Part shown: positions 60,185 through 64,000 of the stretch, one piece after another
How the letters are laid out: each line of letters begins with the position of its first letter
How positions within the stretch are numbered: position 1 is the stretch's first letter
Source: Burkholderiales bacterium PBB3
GTDB taxonomy: Bacteria; Pseudomonadota; Gammaproteobacteria; Burkholderiales; Burkholderiaceae_C
Reading direction: 5' to 3'
NCBI GenBank assembly: GCA_002256115.1
Contig: NKIK01000008.1
Location: forward strand, 53,110-117,109
DNA length: 64,000 nt
Translations under genes and position numbers: made by a program
Notes under the pieces: model-generated
Seen by the model: the letters and a program-made list of their open reading frames with translations, nothing else
Databases searched by the model: none
Told to the model about the DNA's origin: nothing

Positions 60185-61027
60185 TCAGGTGTCTAGCCGG
60201 TCTGGCTTGTCGATGGCCTTTTTGTCTTCAGATGCCAATCGCCGCTCGACCTTCTTCACATCTTCCGCAGGAGGCAGGGCCTCCGGGCGAATGCCGCGTT
60301 CCAGCAAGGTGTTGCGCACTGCCTTGTTATTGGTGATGTGCTCGGTAGAAATTACCTGCTCGCTGTCCATCTGGTGCTGGCGTGCGTTGAAGATGGTGAT
60401 TTCGGTGGCGAAGTCTTTGGCCTTGAGCAGAATCGTGGGCGCAAAGTCGGCCAGCGGGCGGCTGTCGGGCACCTTCCACTGGGCTTTCATGGCCTGGGTA
60501 CTTTTGCCAAACAGGGCGTGGTCACCCTTGCTGCGGATGAGGGCAAAGTCCTGATTGCCGCCTGCTTGCTCGTAGATCACCTGCGAGAGTTCTTTTTCCG
60601 TTTCGGTCAGCTTGCGGCGGGCCTGCACACGCGCGGCTTCCAGCAAGCGCTGTTCAATCAATTCGGCCTTGCGGGTCTGGACAGCGAAGTAGGTTTGGGC
60701 GAAGGCAATCTCTGGCTTGCGTGGGTCGCCGTTTTGGGCGATGAGGTAGCAGGCATAACGCGTGAGCATGATGTCCTCGATCTCACGCTGGCTGCCAGAG
60801 CCCAGATCGACCATTTTCCTAACGTCAGGAAAATGGTTGGCGATGTCATGCCCAGAGACCTCGCACGCGGTTTTGGCCTTGCTGACTACGTTGAGGAAGT
60901 TCTCCCATTTGGTATAGCCCAGTAAGTGCTGAATGTCACGGGCCAACCAATACTCCACGCCACCCTCGGTTTGCTGTGCGTGGCCTTCAAAGGTTTCTGT
61001 CAGCGATTGCACGATTTCGGTTTTCAT
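60185..61027 (-). CDS. dinD: DNA damage-inducible protein D (DinD)
   Basis: A 280-residue protein. The N-terminal Bro-N-like region has YWLARDIQHLLGYTKWENF, followed by DIMLTRYACYLIAQNGDPRKPEIAFAQTYFA, both typical of DinD; the C-terminal half has GDHALFGKSTQAMKAQWKVP. E. coli DinD interferes with RecA and is induced by SOS. I saw no LexA box (CTGT-N8-ACAG) before it. ATG 61027 is chosen because GGGAG lies six bases upstream; a GTG two codons before is possible. It lies 30 bases after the rhuM remnant on the same strand. Confidence 0.9.
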   Translation of the reverse strand: MKTEIVQSLTETFEGHAQQTEGGVEYWLARDIQHLLGYTKWENFLNVVSKAKTACEVSGHDIANHFPDVRKMVDLGSGSQREIEDIMLTRYACYLIAQNGDPRKPEIAFAQTYFAVQTRKAELIEQRLLEAARVQARRKLTETEKELSQVIYEQAGGNQDFALIRSKGDHALFGKSTQAMKAQWKVPDSRPLADFAPTILLKAKDFATEITIFNARQHQMDSEQVISTEHITNNKAVRNTLLERGIRPEALPPAEDVKKVERRLASEDKKAIDKPDRLDT

Positions 61028-61056
61028 GGTCACTCCCCTTTGGTTTCAGATTGCAC

Positions 61057-61362
61057 TCACACTCCCGAAAAAGTGGAAGGCATGTAGTGCTGGGTGTTGT
61101 AGGTTTTGCCGTCGGTGGCAGTTATCCGGAATTTCCGGATAACTGAATCTTCCTGCAATTCGCTGTCAGAAAAAATTTTCTGTAGGTGCTCACTCACCGT
61201 GCGCACATTGACGTCATACAACTGCCCCAGCATCTTCTGCGTGAGCCACACGTTTTCATCGGCATAAACCGCCTCCACGCCCCCTTGGCCACTGGCAGCC
61301 ACGAAGGTGAGGTATTCAGCCGCAGACGAGCGGACGAGAGGGGTAGCGGATTTCTTATTCAT
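61057..61362 (-). pseudogene. Truncated RhuM-family gene (N-terminal remnant)
   Basis: A 101-residue open frame. Residues up to about 93 match the start of RhuM proteins (VWLTQKMLGQLYDVNVRTVSEH, then FRITATDGKTYNTQHY), but the protein then breaks off with MPSTFSGV and a stop. Full-length RhuM proteins are about 330 residues. Only 29 bases separate this stop from dinD, so the missing part was deleted and not just shifted. The fusion point is near 61084. It may still be expressed, but function is doubtful. Confidence 0.8.
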
Positions 61363-61447
61363 GTCGCTTCCTTGCGGCTTGGGGATATTGGTACTGTCAT
61401 TTTATACAGCACTAGTAGCTTCAAAGCGGCGTCACGTCTGGACGGCG

Positions 61448-62248
61448 TTAATCCCCCAGCCACTCCCGCACCACCGCCACAAACTCCTGTGGCTTGTCCA
61501 CCATCACCCAATGCCCCGTCTGGAACCCCATCACCTTGCTGCCGGGCGTGGCGTTGAGCCGGTCCAGCCATTGCTGTGAATGGAACATGAAGGGTTTGCG
61601 GGTGCCATAGAGATAGAGCACAGGGCAATGCGGTTTGAAATCCGCTGAGCCACGCAGTCCACCACCCACGCCCAACCATGTCATCGCATACGGGTAGTTC
61701 ATGCACCAATGGATACTGTCAGGCGGCGCGGGGCAGCGCATCTTGCGCGCCATCATGCGGGTCCAATAGTTGGCAAAGCGGGCATTCACAAAGCGGCCCA
61801 ACACCCAGCATTTGGCGAGCCAGACTTGGTAGAACACCAGCATCAGTGTTTGCTTGGCGCTCAGGGACTTTAAAAACTCAGGCGCGCGCGCGTCGCCAAT
61901 GTCCACAGCCACGATGCGTGCGACGCGCTCTGGGTGCCGCGCGGCCAGCTCATAGCCAAACACGCAGCCCCAATCGTGCAGCAACAAGGTCACCGGCTTA
62001 CCGGGGCTGACCGCATCGACGATGGCCAGCAGCCGCGCGGTCAGCTCCGCCAACGAAAGAGCACGGTCCTGGGGCGGGCCTTCGAAGCCCGGCAACGTAA
62101 AACGGACACAGCGGTGCTGGTCCTTCAAAGCCTCTACCGTGCTGTCCCACAGGCGATGCGTGTCGGGCCAGCCATGGATGCAGACCACGGTCTGCGGGCC
62201 TTGACCTTCGACTAACACTTCAGTGCCTTGCACTGTGATGTTTTCCAT
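61448..62248 (-). CDS. Alpha/beta hydrolase
   Basis: A 266-residue protein with CIHGWPDTHRLWD (oxyanion region), LHDWGCVFGYELAARHPE where D is the nucleophile (as in epoxide hydrolases and haloalkane dehalogenases), and a final TGHWVMVDKPQEF carrying the histidine. The substrate is unknown; the nucleophilic aspartate points to an epoxide or halide ester-type reaction, not an ordinary esterase. ATG 62248 is chosen because AGGA lies close before it; the frame is open for 37 more codons upstream. It is divergent from the serine hydrolase gene. Confidence 0.87.
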   Translation of the reverse strand: MENITVQGTEVLVEGQGPQTVVCIHGWPDTHRLWDSTVEALKDQHRCVRFTLPGFEGPPQDRALSLAELTARLLAIVDAVSPGKPVTLLLHDWGCVFGYELAARHPERVARIVAVDIGDARAPEFLKSLSAKQTLMLVFYQVWLAKCWVLGRFVNARFANYWTRMMARKMRCPAPPDSIHWCMNYPYAMTWLGVGGGLRGSADFKPHCPVLYLYGTRKPFMFHSQQWLDRLNATPGSKVMGFQTGHWVMVDKPQEFVAVVREWLGD

Positions 62249-62384
62249 TGCCGTCCTTTGTCGCTGTATCCATTGCCTCGCTATCCGCATTCTGCTGCTA
62301 TAGCTGTAGCCATAGCCACAGCCCAGCATTAGGCCGTACGATTGGCAGGCCGCAAACAACGCCCTCTTTCTTCAGGAGCCCAGC

Positions 62385-63563
62385 ATGCACCGTGCATTTG
62401 CCCGCTTTGCTATAGCCCGCATGGGTATAGCCTGTTTTGTATGCTGGATGCCGTTGGCAGCTATGTCTGCAGAGCCCTTCCCAAGCGCGCTGGACGCGCA
62501 TATCCGTCAGGGCATGGCGCGCACGCAAACACAAGGGCTGGCACTGGCGGTAATTGAAGAAGGTCAAGTCACCCAGGTCAAAACTTGGGGCCTGCGCAAT
62601 GCACAGGGCGATGCGCTCACGCCCGATACGGTGATGTATGGCGCGTCGCTCACCAAGGCGGTGTTTGCTTACACCGTGATGCAGTTGGTCGATGAAGGCA
62701 AGCTCAGCCTGGATACGTCTATCGCCAACTACTTGCCCAAACCGCTGCCAGTCTACGCAGACGAAGCGCGCAAGTACGCCGCCTGGCAGCACCTGGCAGG
62801 CGATGAACGCTGGCGCAAAATCACACCGCGCGTTTTGTTGACGCACAGCGCGGGCTTTGCCAATTTCGGGTTTCTGGAGCCGGATGGCAAGCTGCGAATT
62901 CACTTTGACCCTGGCACGCGCTACGCCTATTCGGGTGATGGGCTGATCCTGCTGCAGTTCGTGCTGGAACGCGGCTTGGGCCTGGATGTAGGCGCAGAAA
63001 TGCAGCGCCGCGTCTTCGACCGCTTTGGTATGAAAAACACCAGCATGGTGTGGCGTGCAGACTTTGCCAACAACCTGGCGGATGGCTGGAAGGCAGACGG
63101 CAGCGTGGAACCACATGACCAGCGCAGCAAAACCCGCGCTGCGGGGTCTATGGACACCACGATTGCCGATTTCGCCAAATTTGCAGCGGCGTACATGCGC
63201 GGCGATGGGCTCACACCCGCGTCTCGCGCCGAGTTGAGTCGCGCACAGTTACCGATTCACACGGTGTCGCAATTCCCCACCCTACTGCCTGAAGTCGCGC
63301 CTGAAAAACGCCACGCGGGATTGGCGGCGGGTTTGGGTGTGATTGCATTCACAGGGCCGCAAGGCAAGGGCTTTCAAAAAGGTGGGCACAACGACTCCAC
63401 GGGCAATACCTGGGTCTGCCTGGAGCAGCGCAAACGCTGTGTGGTGCTTCTGGCCAACGATGTACGCGCGGAGCCGCTCTTTCCCGGCATTGTGAACATG
63501 GTGTTGGGCGACACCGGCATGCCGTGGGCGTGGGAGTACGGCGCACAGGATTGGGCCAAGTAA
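62385..63563 (+). CDS. Beta-lactamase-like serine hydrolase (class C / AmpC-related fold)
   Basis: A 392-residue exported protein with a signal peptide (about residues 1-28, ending AMSA). The SxxK motif is ASLTKAVF, the Y-x-N equivalent is YSG in YAYSGDG, and the KTG-like motif is KGGHND. These sequences place it with the beta-lactamase/penicillin-binding superfamily of serine hydrolases, where many members are esterases or peptidases, so resistance should not be assumed. ATG 62385 has no strong ribosome-binding site but gives the best signal peptide. Confidence 0.87.
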   Translation: MHRAFARFAIARMGIACFVCWMPLAAMSAEPFPSALDAHIRQGMARTQTQGLALAVIEEGQVTQVKTWGLRNAQGDALTPDTVMYGASLTKAVFAYTVMQLVDEGKLSLDTSIANYLPKPLPVYADEARKYAAWQHLAGDERWRKITPRVLLTHSAGFANFGFLEPDGKLRIHFDPGTRYAYSGDGLILLQFVLERGLGLDVGAEMQRRVFDRFGMKNTSMVWRADFANNLADGWKADGSVEPHDQRSKTRAAGSMDTTIADFAKFAAAYMRGDGLTPASRAELSRAQLPIHTVSQFPTLLPEVAPEKRHAGLAAGLGVIAFTGPQGKGFQKGGHNDSTGNTWVCLEQRKRCVVLLANDVRAEPLFPGIVNMVLGDTGMPWAWEYGAQDWAK

Positions 63564-63568
63564 GCCTC

Positions 63569-63601
63569 GTTGACCGGGTCGACCCGGTAGACCCGGTCAA
63601 C
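63569..63601. repeat. Perfect inverted repeat after the serine hydrolase gene
   Basis: GTTGACCGGGT (63569-63579) and its complement ACCCGGTCAAC (63591-63601) enclose an 11-base loop that contains another ACCCGG-like piece. There is no T-run directly after it, so a terminator role is only possible. It starts six bases after the gene's stop. Confidence 0.65.
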
Positions 63602-63661
63602 GACAAAACTTTTGACACGTTGAACACCGGTGCGGCAATTACGCCCACCAAGGAAAGCAAC

Positions 63662-63847
63662 GTGAAACCAAAAGTCCGATGGATGAAAGTAGTCGCAGTC
63701 GTTTCTGTGCTGTGCGTAGTCAGCGGCTGCATGATTCGCCCCCTGGGCTGGGGCCATCGCCATGGCGGCGGGCACCGTTACGAAGAAAGCCCACGTGGCG
63801 CGCCCGACCGAGGCCCAGCGCCCAGTTGGCCCCGCGATCGGCGTTGA
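63662..63847 (+). CDS. Small lipoprotein of unknown function
   Basis: A 61-residue protein with a GTG start at 63662, preceded by AAGGAAA, and a signal peptide that ends with lipobox VSGC (C23). The mature part is short and rich in histidine, glycine, arginine and proline (GHRHGGGHRYEE), which could bind metal; I know no family. The longer frame upstream contains the inverted repeat and is rejected. Confidence 0.65.
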   Translation: MKPKVRWMKVVAVVSVLCVVSGCMIRPLGWGHRHGGGHRYEESPRGAPDRGPAPSWPRDRR

Positions 63848-63934
63848 CCTGACCACACACCCCTTGGCCAACACTAGGAGTCTGCGCGGCAGAAATCAGG
63901 TCATCGGCAAACGAGGCGTAGGCGTTATGGGCAA

Positions 63935-64000
63935 ATGCCAATCAGTTACCAGCCCTACTTGCCTGACCAAGACTTTCTACTGCCGCATTCCATGCGCGAG
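63935..64000 (+). mobile_element. Insertion-sequence transposase, N-terminal end only (IS1182-like)
   Basis: The first 22 codons read MPISYQPYLPDQDFLLPHSM and then RE before the window ends. This start is close to what I recall for IS1182-family transposases. The rest, including the catalytic residues, is outside the window. The left terminal repeat should be in 63850-63930 but cannot be set without the other end. Confidence 0.75.

Noticed and set aside
60990..61060. LexA box before dinD
   Set aside because: No CTGT-N8-ACAG or close variant was found near the start codon.

Overview
The window looks like a chromosomal segment of a betaproteobacterium of the order Burkholderiales, most likely Comamonadaceae close to Rhodoferax. 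This rests on core gene order (folC-dedD-cvpA-purF-metZ-gltX; pilB-pilC-pilD-coaE-zapD-yacG; rplU-rpmA-obgE-proB), on protein sequence style, and on short dispersed repeats of a kind I associate with that family. No database search was possible; all names rest on motifs and remembered family sequences.

Layout. 1-1.4 kb: end of a ugpC-type ABC ATPase, ugpQ and a small membrane protein. 1.4-11.3 kb: the hemA, prfA, prmC, grxD series, which I expect to be compact, is spread out by a proline-rich membrane-anchored protein, a chemoreceptor, a PhnA/YjdM zinc-ribbon protein, a vapBC toxin-antitoxin pair and leuA. 11.3-13.3 kb: M48 metalloprotease and AIM24-like protein. 13.4-20 kb: an RND efflux operon (adaptor, pump, outer-membrane channel) with a divergent TetR repressor and a palindromic operator. 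20-21.3 kb: an orphan AAA+ ATPase bracketed by inverted copies of a palindromic repeat. 21.3-28.6 kb: lytic transglycosylase, proS, rppH, proB, obgE, rpmA, rplU, ispB.

28.8-41.1 kb: type IV pilus assembly genes pilBCD leading into coaE-zapD-yacG, then on the other strand mutT, a DUF815-like ATPase, argJ, secA and an M23 peptidase, followed by a DciA-like gene. 41.1-48.5 kb: tRNA-Asp, tRNA-Glu and tRNA-Ala beside gltX, then metZ, purF, cvpA, dedD and folC. 48.6-59 kb: an orphan GspF-like membrane protein, a tiny EF-hand-like protein, a PrcB-like gene and a MASE1-GGDEF-EAL gene that are each frameshifted, DUF2277, a lipoprotein, proline iminopeptidase, a hybrid sensor kinase, an Spx/ArsC-like protein, ppnP and argG. 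59.1-61.4 kb is a lower-GC accessory patch: trypsin-like protease, unassigned DNA, dinD and a truncated rhuM. The right end has an alpha/beta hydrolase, a beta-lactamase-like serine hydrolase, a small lipoprotein and the start of an insertion-sequence transposase.

The most distinctive signal is the dispersed repeats. Nine copies of one short element (family A) and two of a relative (family B) lie mostly between genes, but one copy is read in frame inside proS, one inside the GspF-like gene and one inside the small membrane protein next to hemA. A third, palindromic family (C, three copies, about 75-80 bp) sits just after genes and keeps an inner hairpin while its bases change. I did not find a complete, clearly undescribed multi-gene system. 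The best candidates for follow-up are the repeat families and the protease/dinD/rhuM patch.
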